DNA of 64,000 bases from Peribacillus simplex (GTDB lineage: Bacteria; Bacillota; Bacilli; Bacillales; DSM-1321), in the NCBI RefSeq assembly GCF_030123325.1, contig NZ_CP126106.1, positions 100,001 to 164,000 of the forward strand, read 5' to 3'. The notes under the pieces are model-generated. The model was not told the DNA's origin. It saw nothing but the letters and a program-made list of their open reading frames with translations, and made no database searches. The stretch's first letter is position 1; each line of letters begins with the position of its first letter. Shown here one piece after another: positions 19,061 through 26,947 of this stretch. The position numbers were made by a program, and so were the translations under genes.

Positions 19061-19594
19061 ATGGAAAAGAATTGGTATGTAGTTCACACCTATTCAGGTT
19101 ATGAGAACAAGGTTAAGGCTAACTTGGAAAAACGTGTTGAAACTATGGGGATGGAAGACAAGATCTTTCGCGTTGTAGTTCCAGAAGAAGAAGAAACAGA
19201 AGTTAAAGATGGCAAAAAGAAAGTGACAAAAAAGAAAGTGTTTCCAGGTTATGTATTGGTTGAGATCATCATGACGGATGATTCATGGTATGTTGTACGG
19301 AATACGCCAGGCGTAACAGGTTTCGTAGGTTCATCTGGAGCTGGGTCAAAACCGACTGCATTGCTTCCGGAGGAAATTGAAGTCGTCCTTAAACGAATGG
19401 GCGTAGATGAAAGCAAAATCGAGGTTGATTTTGAAATCGGTGATACGGTCCAAGTTAAAGAAGGACCATTCGCAACCTTTGCAGGTCCAATTGAAGAACT
19501 TGATAAAGACAAAGGTAAAGTAAGGGTCCTAGTCAATATGTTCGGTCGTGATACACCGGTTGAACTTGATTTTAATCAAGTGGAAAAATTATAA
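19061..19594 (+). CDS. nusG: transcription termination/antitermination factor NusG
   Basis: NusG binds the RNA polymerase clamp; in Bacillus it stimulates pausing and termination. The 177-residue protein has the NGN domain (MEKNWYVVHTYSGYENKVK at the start, FPGYVLVEI near 67) and a C-terminal KOW domain (VQVKEGPFATFAGPIEEL, about 130-147). The ATG is fixed by an in-frame TAA two codons upstream (19055-19057). The only strong ribosome-binding site, GGGAGGGAAGG, ends about 18 nt before the ATG and a small hairpin (19040-19055) lies between them. Confidence 0.97.
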   Translation: MEKNWYVVHTYSGYENKVKANLEKRVETMGMEDKIFRVVVPEEEETEVKDGKKKVTKKKVFPGYVLVEIIMTDDSWYVVRNTPGVTGFVGSSGAGSKPTALLPEEIEVVLKRMGVDESKIEVDFEIGDTVQVKEGPFATFAGPIEELDKDKGKVRVLVNMFGRDTPVELDFNQVEKL

Positions 19595-19606
19595 ACGGAA
19601 AAAAAC

Positions 19607-19642
19607 TTGAAATTGCCTTTTGAAAGTGGTAAAATTTCAAAG
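19607..19642 (+). promoter_or_regulatory. SigA promoter of rplK-rplA
   Basis: TTGAAA (19607-19612), 17 nt, TAAAAT (19630-19635). An imperfect inverted repeat, CCTTTTGAAA / TTTCAAAGG (19617-19642), spans the -10 box and could be an operator or a chance symmetry. Confidence 0.65.
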
Positions 19643-19769
19643 GTCAGTATGTTTCAAATTTTTAGGCCTCAACGATACAAGCATTCTTTATTAATATATA
19701 AAGAATTCAAGATGAGTGGGAGGGTATTACCCTATTACCACATCACGGACTTATAAGGAGGTGTGTCTC

Positions 19770-20195
19770 GTGGCTAAAAAAGTAATTAAAATGGTTAAAT
19801 TGCAAATTCCTGCTGGTAAAGCGAATCCGGCACCGCCAGTCGGTCCTGCATTAGGTCAAGCTGGTGTAAACATCATGGGATTCTGTAAGGAGTTCAACGC
19901 TCGTACAGCAGATCAAGCTGGTCTAATTATTCCTGTTGAAATCACGGTATTTGAAGACCGTTCATTTACATTCATTACAAAAACTCCGCCGGCTGCAGTA
20001 TTGCTTAAGAAAGTAGCTGGTATCGAGTCTGGTTCTGGTGAACCTAACCGTAAAAAAGTTGCTACAGTCAAGCGTGATCAAGTGCGCGAGATTGCTGAAA
20101 CTAAAATGCCTGACCTAAACGCTGCAAGCGTAGAAGCTGCAATGCGTATGGTTGAAGGTACTGCTCGCAGCATGGGTATTGTCATCGAAGACTAA
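19770..20195 (+). CDS. rplK: 50S ribosomal protein L11
   Basis: L11 forms the GTPase-associated stalk base with 23S rRNA helix 43/44 and is needed for RelA activation. The 141-residue protein starts at GTG 19770 (MAKKVIKMVKLQIPAGKANP), preceded by AAGGAGGTG; a longer in-frame start at 19716 has no family support. The proline-rich PAPPVGPALGQAGVNI segment bound by thiostrepton is intact. Confidence 0.97.
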   Translation: MAKKVIKMVKLQIPAGKANPAPPVGPALGQAGVNIMGFCKEFNARTADQAGLIIPVEITVFEDRSFTFITKTPPAAVLLKKVAGIESGSGEPNRKKVATVKRDQVREIAETKMPDLNAASVEAAMRMVEGTARSMGIVIED

Positions 20196-20224
20196 TCCAT
20201 GTAATTGCTATTTGTTTCTACGGG

Positions 20225-20252
20225 GTTGCGATTGATACTCGCAACCTTTATT
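20225..20252 (+). terminator. hairpin between rplK and rplA
   Basis: GGTTGCGA / TCGCAACC forms a perfect 8-bp stem followed by TTTATT. It could attenuate read-through into rplA or act in L1 feedback; the short T tract suggests partial termination only. Confidence 0.5.
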
Positions 20253-20299
20253 CGTGGGAGGTCATTCCGTTAAAACCACAATTTAGGAGGATTTATATC

Positions 20300-20992
20300 A
20301 TGGCGAAAAAAGGTAAAAAGTATCTTGAAGCAGCTAAGCTTGTAGAAGTTTCTAAGGCTTATGCTGTAACTGAAGCAATCGAAGTTGCTAAAAAAGCAAA
20401 CTTCGCAAAATTCGATGCGACTGTTGAAGTTGCTTTCCGTTTAGGCGTAGACCCTAAGAAAGCTGACCAACAAATTCGTGGAGCTGTTGTTCTTCCGAAT
20501 GGTACTGGTAAAACTCAACGCGTATTAGTGTTCGCTAAAGGCGAAAAAGCAAAAGAAGCGGAAGCTGCTGGTGCTGACTACGTTGGCGAATCTGACTACA
20601 TCAACAAAATCCAACAAGGATGGTTCGAATTCGATGTAATCGTTGCGACTCCAGACATGATGGGTGAAGTTGGTAAACTTGGCCGTGTATTAGGACCTAA
20701 AGGTTTAATGCCTAACCCTAAAACTGGCACAGTAACTTTCGATGTAACGAAAGCTGTTAATGAAATCAAAGCTGGTAAAGTTGAATACCGCGTAGATAAA
20801 GCTGGTAACATCCATGCTCCAATCGGTAAAGTATCTTTCGAAGATGCTAAACTAGTGGAAAACTTCACTACTATCTATGATACATTATTAAAAGTTAAAC
20901 CTGCGGCTGCTAAAGGAACTTACATGAAAAACGTTTCTGTAACAACTACAATGGGCCCTGGTGTGAAAGTTGATCCTTCTACTTTCAAATAA
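20300..20992 (+). CDS. rplA: 50S ribosomal protein L1
   Basis: L1 forms the mobile stalk that releases deacylated tRNA from the E site. The 230-residue length is normal. The family signature near residues 118-137, with VGKLGRVLGPKGLMPNPKTG, is intact. An AGGAGG site lies 9 nt before the ATG. A strong promoter for rplJ starts just 4 nt after its stop. Confidence 0.98.
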   Translation: MAKKGKKYLEAAKLVEVSKAYAVTEAIEVAKKANFAKFDATVEVAFRLGVDPKKADQQIRGAVVLPNGTGKTQRVLVFAKGEKAKEAEAAGADYVGESDYINKIQQGWFEFDVIVATPDMMGEVGKLGRVLGPKGLMPNPKTGTVTFDVTKAVNEIKAGKVEYRVDKAGNIHAPIGKVSFEDAKLVENFTTIYDTLLKVKPAAAKGTYMKNVSVTTTMGPGVKVDPSTFK

Positions 20993-20995
20993 TAA

Positions 20996-21025
20996 TTGAC
21001 ATACCAAAACTATTATTGTTATAAT
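20996..21025 (+). promoter_or_regulatory. SigA promoter of rplJ-rplL
   Basis: A consensus TTGACA (20996-21001) and a consensus TATAAT (21020-21025) are separated by 18 nt. The promoter begins right after the rplA stop and feeds the L10 leader. Confidence 0.87.
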
Positions 21026-21039
21026 AAGTTTTGTTGTGA

Positions 21040-21186
21040 ATAAATGAATACTATTTGTACCGTAGACAGTAGGTGCTCATTACGAGCTTAATTCCCTGCC
21101 GAGGTAATTCGATAATAATAGTCCTGGACTATGACTTTTGAAATTACTGCCTTCATGTCTGCAATAGAGATGAAGGCTTTTTCTTT
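21040..21186 (+). promoter_or_regulatory. L10 leader with attenuator terminator
   Basis: The leader holds several conserved-looking pairings, including GTGCTCATTACGAGC near 21072. It ends in the terminator GCCTTCAT / ATGAAGGC plus TTTTTCTTT (21149-21186), about 45 nt before rplJ. In B. subtilis the L10(L12)4 complex binds such a leader and causes termination. The placement and terminator strongly suggest the same feedback here. Confidence 0.8.
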
Positions 21187-21231
21187 GAAACGGTATAAAT
21201 GTTTTCAAGCAAATCTACAGGAGGTGTAAGG

Positions 21232-21732
21232 ATGAACGCAATTATTGAACAAAAGCAAAAAATCGTTGCTGAGATTTCTGATAAGTTAACTTCAAGCCAA
21301 TCAACAGTAGTTGTTGACTACCGTGGATTGACTGTTGCTCAAGTAACAGAACTTCGTAAGCAACTTCGTGAAGCTGGCGTTGAGTTTAAAGTTTACAAAA
21401 ACTCTTTAACTCGCCGTGCTGCTGAAAGTGCTGAACTTAGCGCTTTGAACGAATCATTAACAGGTCCAAACGCAATTGCATTCTCAACTGAAGATGTTAT
21501 TGCGCCAGCAAAAATCCTTAACGATTTTGCGAAAAAACATGAAGCTTTAGAAATCAAAGCTGGAGTTATCGAAGGAAATGTTGCAACTGCTGAAGAAATT
21601 AAAGCTCTTGCAGAACTACCTTCACGCGAAGGCCTACTTTCTATGCTACTCAGCGTGCTACAAGCACCTATGCGCGGACTTGCTCTTGCTACAAAAGCTG
21701 TTGCAGAGCAAAAAGAAGAACAAGGCGCGTAA
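21232..21732 (+). CDS. rplJ: 50S ribosomal protein L10
   Basis: L10 anchors the L7/L12 stalk dimers. The 166-residue product begins MNAIIEQKQKIVAEISDKL at ATG 21232 with AGGAGGTG upstream; an in-frame ATG at 21199 lies within the leader and is unlikely. The C-terminal helix (LALATKAVAEQKEEQ) is the L12-binding end. It is probably autoregulated through the preceding leader. Confidence 0.97.
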   Translation: MNAIIEQKQKIVAEISDKLTSSQSTVVVDYRGLTVAQVTELRKQLREAGVEFKVYKNSLTRRAAESAELSALNESLTGPNAIAFSTEDVIAPAKILNDFAKKHEALEIKAGVIEGNVATAEEIKALAELPSREGLLSMLLSVLQAPMRGLALATKAVAEQKEEQGA

Positions 21733-21794
21733 GCTAACCGCTTATCTAGCCTATTGATTCAAAAAAAACCAACCATTTCGAGGAGGAAATAAAA

Positions 21795-22154
21795 ATGACT
21801 AAAGATCAAATCATTGAAGCAGTTAAAAATATGACTGTTTTAGAATTAAACGACCTTGTAAAAGCAATCGAAGAAGAATTCGGCGTAACTGCTGCTGCAC
21901 CTGTAGCCGTAGCTGCTGCTGGTGGCGCTGCTGCTGAAGAAAAAACTGAGTTTGATGTAATCCTTACATCTGCTGGAGATCAAAAAATCAAAGTTATCAA
22001 AGCTGTACGTGAAGTTACAGGTCTTGGACTTAAAGAAGCAAAAGAACTTGTTGACAACACTCCAAAAGCAATCAAAGAAGCTGCTTCTAAAGAAGAAGCT
22101 GAAGAAATCAAAGCTAAACTTGAAGAAGTTGGAGCTGGCGTTGAAGTTAAGTAA
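21795..22154 (+). CDS. rplL: 50S ribosomal protein L7/L12
   Basis: L7/L12 is the multicopy stalk protein that recruits translation GTPases. The 119-residue protein has an N-terminal dimerisation domain (about 1-30), an Ala/Gly-rich hinge (VAVAAAGGAAAEEK, near 38-51), and the C-terminal domain with GLGLKEAKELVDNTPKAIKE, the factor-binding surface. GAGGAGG precedes the ATG. A terminator follows at 22171. Confidence 0.97.
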   Translation: MTKDQIIEAVKNMTVLELNDLVKAIEEEFGVTAAAPVAVAAAGGAAAEEKTEFDVILTSAGDQKIKVIKAVREVTGLGLKEAKELVDNTPKAIKEAASKEEAEEIKAKLEEVGAGVEVK

Positions 22155-22170
22155 TCTTGCATAAACAAAA

Positions 22171-22199
22171 AGCTCGCTATCACTGGCGGGCTTTTTTTC
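22171..22199 (+). terminator. terminator after rplL
   Basis: AGCTCGC / GCGGGCT (one G-U pair) with an 8-nt loop and seven T. It would partly separate rplJL from ybxB-rpoBC. Confidence 0.85.
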
Positions 22200-22343
22200 T
22201 TCATTTTTAAAGAAATGACGGAAACTAGCCGTTAATGGTTTGGTAACGAGGATTTCGTTATTCGAACATTCCGGCGTGCAAGCATCCATTCTTCAATTCT
22301 CTTCTCTCATTAAATCTTCAATATTCCTTTCTGATAGGGGGAG

Positions 22344-22955
22344 ATGACTCTGACAGAGCATTACTACTCACATAAACCGGATGTCGTAAGCAATCCGAAA
22401 TTTTGGGATTTCACATTAAAGGGACGTACATTTCGCTTCAAAAGTGATAATGGTGTTTTTTCGAAAAAGGAAGTTGATTTCGGATCGCGTCTTTTGGTTG
22501 AAAGTTTTAACCTTGATGAAGCTGTGGAAGGAGATATTCTCGATGTTGGCTGCGGTTATGGGCCAATTGGAATATCGATTGCAACAGCTTATCCCGATAG
22601 AACAATAGAAATGATTGATATAAATAGCCGGGCAGTTGAATTGTCAAAAGAGAATGCGGCATCTAATGGGGTCGTAAATGTGAAGATTTACGAAAGTGAT
22701 CGTTTTGACAAAGTTGCCTCCAATCAATTCGCGGCGATTCTTACGAACCCTCCCATTCGCGCAGGTAAAAGTGTAGTCCACGAAATTTTAGAAGAAGGCT
22801 ATCGCAGTTTGGTAGCTGGTGGAGAATTATGGGTTGTCATTCAAAAAAAACAAGGGGCTCCTTCCGCAATGGATAAAATGGAGCAATTATTTGGAAATAT
22901 TGAAGTGCCCGTTAAGAAAAAAGGTTACTATATACTATTATCCAAAAAGGTTTGA
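22344..22955 (+). CDS. ybxB: class I SAM-dependent methyltransferase YbxB (RsmC-like)
   Basis: The 203-residue protein resembles the RsmC family, which methylates guanine in 16S rRNA; the substrate here is not proven. Motif I is ILDVGCGYGPIGI (about 67-79) and the nucleobase-methylating motif NPPI follows at about residue 137, both in the expected order. It lies between rplL and rpoB, its standard Bacillus location. The ATG follows GGGGGAG. Confidence 0.9.
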   Translation: MTLTEHYYSHKPDVVSNPKFWDFTLKGRTFRFKSDNGVFSKKEVDFGSRLLVESFNLDEAVEGDILDVGCGYGPIGISIATAYPDRTIEMIDINSRAVELSKENAASNGVVNVKIYESDRFDKVASNQFAAILTNPPIRAGKSVVHEILEEGYRSLVAGGELWVVIQKKQGAPSAMDKMEQLFGNIEVPVKKKGYYILLSKKV

Positions 22956-23091
22956 CTCTAAATTTTCGCTATGTTAGTATTATAAAATGCATATATATAA
23001 TTCCGTAACTATGCAATTTTTATACCATTGATGTATAATCAATGGATAATATGGAAAAAATATATAAATAATAGTTCGTTTTATGAGAAAT

Positions 23092-23124
23092 AGTGGTTTT
23101 TAAAATAAAAACCATTTTCTTTTT
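23092..23124 (+). terminator. terminator-like hairpin upstream of rpoB
   Basis: TGGTTTTTA / TAAAAACCA forms a 9-bp stem with an AAA loop, followed by TTTTCTTTTT. It lies 70 nt before rpoB, so it may attenuate rpoBC expression. Confidence 0.65.
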
Positions 23125-23193
23125 GTCTATGGAAATGATTCCTTTTCCGAGGCAAATGGATCCTTATAACGCTTGATTTAAGGGGTGAATCAG

Positions 23194-26100
23194 TTGACAG
23201 GTCAACTTGTTCAGTATGGACGACACCGCCAACGTAGAAGTTATGCAAGAATCAGTGAGGTTTTGGATCTTCCAAATCTGATTGAAATTCAAACAGCTTC
23301 TTATCAATGGTTTCTAGATGTAGGTTTAAAGGAAATGTTCCAGGATATTTCTCCTATTGAGGATTTTACAGGTAATTTATCGTTAGAATTCATCGATTAC
23401 AGCTTAGCTGAGCCGAAGTATTCTGTGGAAGAAACAAAAGAACGCGATGTTACGTATTCTGCACCACTTCGTGTGAAAGTGCGCCTTGTTAACAAAGAAA
23501 CAGGGGAAGTGAAAGACCAGGATGTATTTATGGGCGACTTCCCGCTGATGACTGAAACAGGTACATTTGTCATCAATGGTGCTGAACGGGTAATTGTATC
23601 CCAATTAGTGCGCTCACCGAGTGTTTACTACAATGGGAAAATGGATAAAAACGGTAAGCTTGGATTCTCTGCGACCGTTATTCCTAACCGTGGCGCATGG
23701 CTCGAATATGAAACAGACGCCAAGGATGTTGTGTATGTCCGGATCGACCGCACCAGGAAATTACCGATCACGGTATTGATGCGTGCCCTTGGATTCGGAA
23801 CAGATCAAGAAATCATCGATTTGATCGGAGACAACGAATACCTTCGCAACACTCTTGAAAAGGATAACACCGAGAGTGTGGAAAAAGCATTACTAGAAAT
23901 CTATGAGCGTCTACGCCCAGGTGAACCGCCTACTGTCGAAAACGCGAAAAGTCTTTTAGTATCACGCTTTTTTGATCCAAAACGTTATGATTTAGCTAAT
24001 GTTGGCCGTTATAAAATTAATAAAAAACTGCATATCAAGAACCGTTTATTCGGACAACGTATTGCAGAGACTTTGATTGATCCTGAAACAGGTGAAATCA
24101 TCGTTGAAAAAGGGACAATGCTTGATCGTCGGACTCTTGATAGGATCCTGCCTCATATCGAAGGTGGAATCGGATTCAAAACATTCCATCCATCAGGCGG
24201 TGTAGTAGAGGAAGAAACTCTTCTTCAACCTATTAAAGTGTTTGCGCCAAACGATGCTGAAGGTGAAAAAGTGATCAATATCATCGGTAATGCCTATGTG
24301 ACCGACCAGGTCAAAAACATTACACCGGCTGATATCATTTCTTCCATCAGTTATTTCTTTAATTTATTGCATGGTGTGGGAATCACGGATGACATTGACC
24401 ATTTAGGTAACCGTCGTCTGCGTTCAGTTGGTGAATTGCTGCAAAACCAATTCAGAATTGGTTTATCCCGTATGGAGCGTGTTGTCCGTGAAAGGATGTC
24501 CATTCAGGATACGAACACAATCACTCCACAGCAACTAATCAACATTCGCCCGGTCATAGCATCCATTAAAGAGTTCTTTGGAAGCTCACAGCTTTCCCAA
24601 TTCATGGATCAAACGAACCCGTTGGCTGAATTGACACATAAACGTCGTCTATCTGCATTGGGACCTGGTGGTCTGACACGTGAGCGTGCTGGCTTTGAAG
24701 TACGTGACGTTCATTATTCCCACTATGGCCGCATGTGTCCGATTGAAACGCCTGAGGGACCGAATATTGGTTTGATTAACTCGTTATCCAGTTTTGCAAA
24801 GGTTAACCCATATGGCTTCATTGAAACTCCATATCGCCGTGTTGACCCTGAAACAGGTAAAATTACAAGCCAAATCGATTACTTAACAGCTGATGAGGAA
24901 GATAATTATGTAGTTGCCCAAGCGAATGTACGACTGTCAGATGACGGCTCATTCCTTGACAATGATGTTGTTGCACGTTTCCGTGGTGAAAATACCGTTG
25001 TTCCGCGTGACCGCGTAGATTACATGGATGTATCTCCTAAACAGGTTGTATCTGCTGCGACAGCATGTATTCCTTTCTTGGAAAATGATGACTCCAACCG
25101 TGCCCTTATGGGAGCGAACATGCAACGTCAAGCAGTTCCTTTGCTGCAACCGGAAGCCCCTCGAGTAGGAACGGGTATGGAGTATGTTTCAGCGAAAGAC
25201 TCCGGTGCTGCCGTAATCTGTAAACACCCTGGTATCGTAGAACACGTTGAATCACGTGAAGTATGGGTGCGTAGGGTAAGTGAGGTTGACGGAAAGCAAG
25301 TAAAAGGAAACCTTGATAAATACCGTCTATTAAAATTCATTCGTTCCAACCAAGGAACGTGCTATAATCAACGCCCTATCGTAAGTGTTGGAGACAACGT
25401 TGTAAAAGGTGAAATTCTTGCTGATGGTCCTTCAATGGAAAAAGGTGAGCTGGCACTTGGACGTAACGTATTGGTTGCCTTCATGACATGGGACGGATAT
25501 AACTATGAAGATGCCATCATCATGAGTGAACGATTGGTTAAAGATGATGTGTACACTTCCATTCATATTGAAGAATATGAATCTGAATCACGCGATACAA
25601 AATTAGGACCTGAAGAAATCACACGTGATATCCCTAACGTAGGGGAAGATGCGCTTCGTAATCTTGATGAGCGCGGAATAATCCGTGTGGGTGCTGAAGT
25701 GAAAGACGGAGACCTTCTCGTTGGTAAAGTTACGCCTAAAGGTGTAACGGAACTGACTGCTGAGGAACGTCTATTACATGCAATCTTCGGTGAAAAAGCA
25801 CGTGAAGTAAGGGATACATCACTTCGTGTACCTCACGGCGGCGGCGGAATCGTTCTTGATGTTAAAGTATTCAACAGAGAAGACGGCGATGAACTGCCTC
25901 CTGGTGTAAACCAACTAGCACGTGTATATATCGTTCAAAAACGTAAAATCCATGAAGGCGATAAAATGGCTGGACGACATGGTAACAAAGGGGTAATCTC
26001 CAGGATTCTTCCTGAAGAAGATATGCCTTATTTACCAGACGGCACTCCAGTCGACATCATGTTAAACCCGTTGGGTGTACCTTCACGTATGAACATCGGT

Positions 26101-26763
26101 CAGGTGTTGGAGCTTCACTTAGGTATGGCTGCACGCGCACTTGGCATTCATGTAGCATCTCCTGTATTCGATGGTGCCACTGAGGAAGATGTTTGGGGTA
26201 CGATTGAAGAAGCCGGGATGTCCCGTGATGCAAAAACAGTCCTTTATGACGGCCGTTCAGGTGAAGCATTCGATAACCGTGTATCAGTTGGTGTCATGTA
26301 TATGATCAAACTGGCACATATGGTCGATGATAAACTTCATGCGCGTTCAACTGGACCTTACTCCCTTGTTACGCAGCAACCACTTGGTGGTAAAGCGCAA
26401 TTTGGCGGACAGCGTTTCGGTGAGATGGAAGTATGGGCACTTGAAGCTTATGGTGCTGCTTATACATTACAAGAAATCTTAACCGTTAAATCAGATGATG
26501 TCGTAGGTCGTGTTAAAACGTACGAAGCGATTGTCAAAGGTGAAAATGTCCCTGAACCAGGCGTTCCTGAGTCCTTCAAAGTATTGATTAAGGAGCTTCA
26601 AAGTTTAGGATTGGATGTTAAAATCCTAAATGCCGAAGATCGTGAAATCGAAATGCGTGATTTGGAAGATGAAGATGATGCCAACCAAGCCGACAAATTA
26701 AGCCTTGATTCAGAACCTAAGGATATGGTTGCTTCCGAAGTAGGGGCACCTGTCAAAGAATAA
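23194..26763 (+). CDS. rpoB: DNA-directed RNA polymerase subunit beta
   Basis: The catalytic-core beta subunit of 1189 residues. The start is TTG 23194 (MTGQLVQYGRHRQRRSY), matching the family and preceded by AAGGGGTG; the in-frame GTG at 23185 overlaps that site. The rifampicin-binding cluster reads GSSQLSQFMDQTNPLAEL then THKRRLSALGPGGL, the unmutated form. The C-terminal flap and clamp segments (GDKMAGRHGNKGVIS, GGKAQFGGQRFGEMEVWALE) are intact, and the tail after about 1150 is acidic and variable. Confidence 0.98.
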   Translation: MTGQLVQYGRHRQRRSYARISEVLDLPNLIEIQTASYQWFLDVGLKEMFQDISPIEDFTGNLSLEFIDYSLAEPKYSVEETKERDVTYSAPLRVKVRLVNKETGEVKDQDVFMGDFPLMTETGTFVINGAERVIVSQLVRSPSVYYNGKMDKNGKLGFSATVIPNRGAWLEYETDAKDVVYVRIDRTRKLPITVLMRALGFGTDQEIIDLIGDNEYLRNTLEKDNTESVEKALLEIYERLRPGEPPTVENAKSLLVSRFFDPKRYDLANVGRYKINKKLHIKNRLFGQRIAETLIDPETGEIIVEKGTMLDRRTLDRILPHIEGGIGFKTFHPSGGVVEEETLLQPIKVFAPNDAEGEKVINIIGNAYVTDQVKNITPADIISSISYFFNLLHGVGITDDIDHLGNRRLRSVGELLQNQFRIGLSRMERVVRERMSIQDTNTITPQQLINIRPVIASIKEFFGSSQLSQFMDQTNPLAELTHKRRLSALGPGGLTRERAGFEVRDVHYSHYGRMCPIETPEGPNIGLINSLSSFAKVNPYGFIETPYRRVDPETGKITSQIDYLTADEEDNYVVAQANVRLSDDGSFLDNDVVARFRGENTVVPRDRVDYMDVSPKQVVSAATACIPFLENDDSNRALMGANMQRQAVPLLQPEAPRVGTGMEYVSAKDSGAAVICKHPGIVEHVESREVWVRRVSEVDGKQVKGNLDKYRLLKFIRSNQGTCYNQRPIVSVGDNVVKGEILADGPSMEKGELALGRNVLVAFMTWDGYNYEDAIIMSERLVKDDVYTSIHIEEYESESRDTKLGPEEITRDIPNVGEDALRNLDERGIIRVGAEVKDGDLLVGKVTPKGVTELTAEERLLHAIFGEKAREVRDTSLRVPHGGGGIVLDVKVFNREDGDELPPGVNQLARVYIVQKRKIHEGDKMAGRHGNKGVISRILPEEDMPYLPDGTPVDIMLNPLGVPSRMNIGQVLELHLGMAARALGIHVASPVFDGATEEDVWGTIEEAGMSRDAKTVLYDGRSGEAFDNRVSVGVMYMIKLAHMVDDKLHARSTGPYSLVTQQPLGGKAQFGGQRFGEMEVWALEAYGAAYTLQEILTVKSDDVVGRVKTYEAIVKGENVPEPGVPESFKVLIKELQSLGLDVKILNAEDREIEMRDLEDEDDANQADKLSLDSEPKDMVASEVGAPVKE

Positions 26764-26947
26764 AATTAAATATAAACATATCTAGTTATATATTACCTGC
26801 TCTGACTGGCAGCGAGATGTTCATTTGAAGATCATGCTGCCTTGTTAGAGCCTTATTGATTCAATCAACCATCATCCGGTGTAAGATTGCCTGATATTTG
26901 ACGGCAATCAAGGGTTAAACCTGGAGATTAAAAGGGAGGTAGGCCCC

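Noticed and set aside
23404..23604. Reverse-strand frames inside rpoB and rpoC
   Set aside because: They are shadows of long, highly conserved genes.
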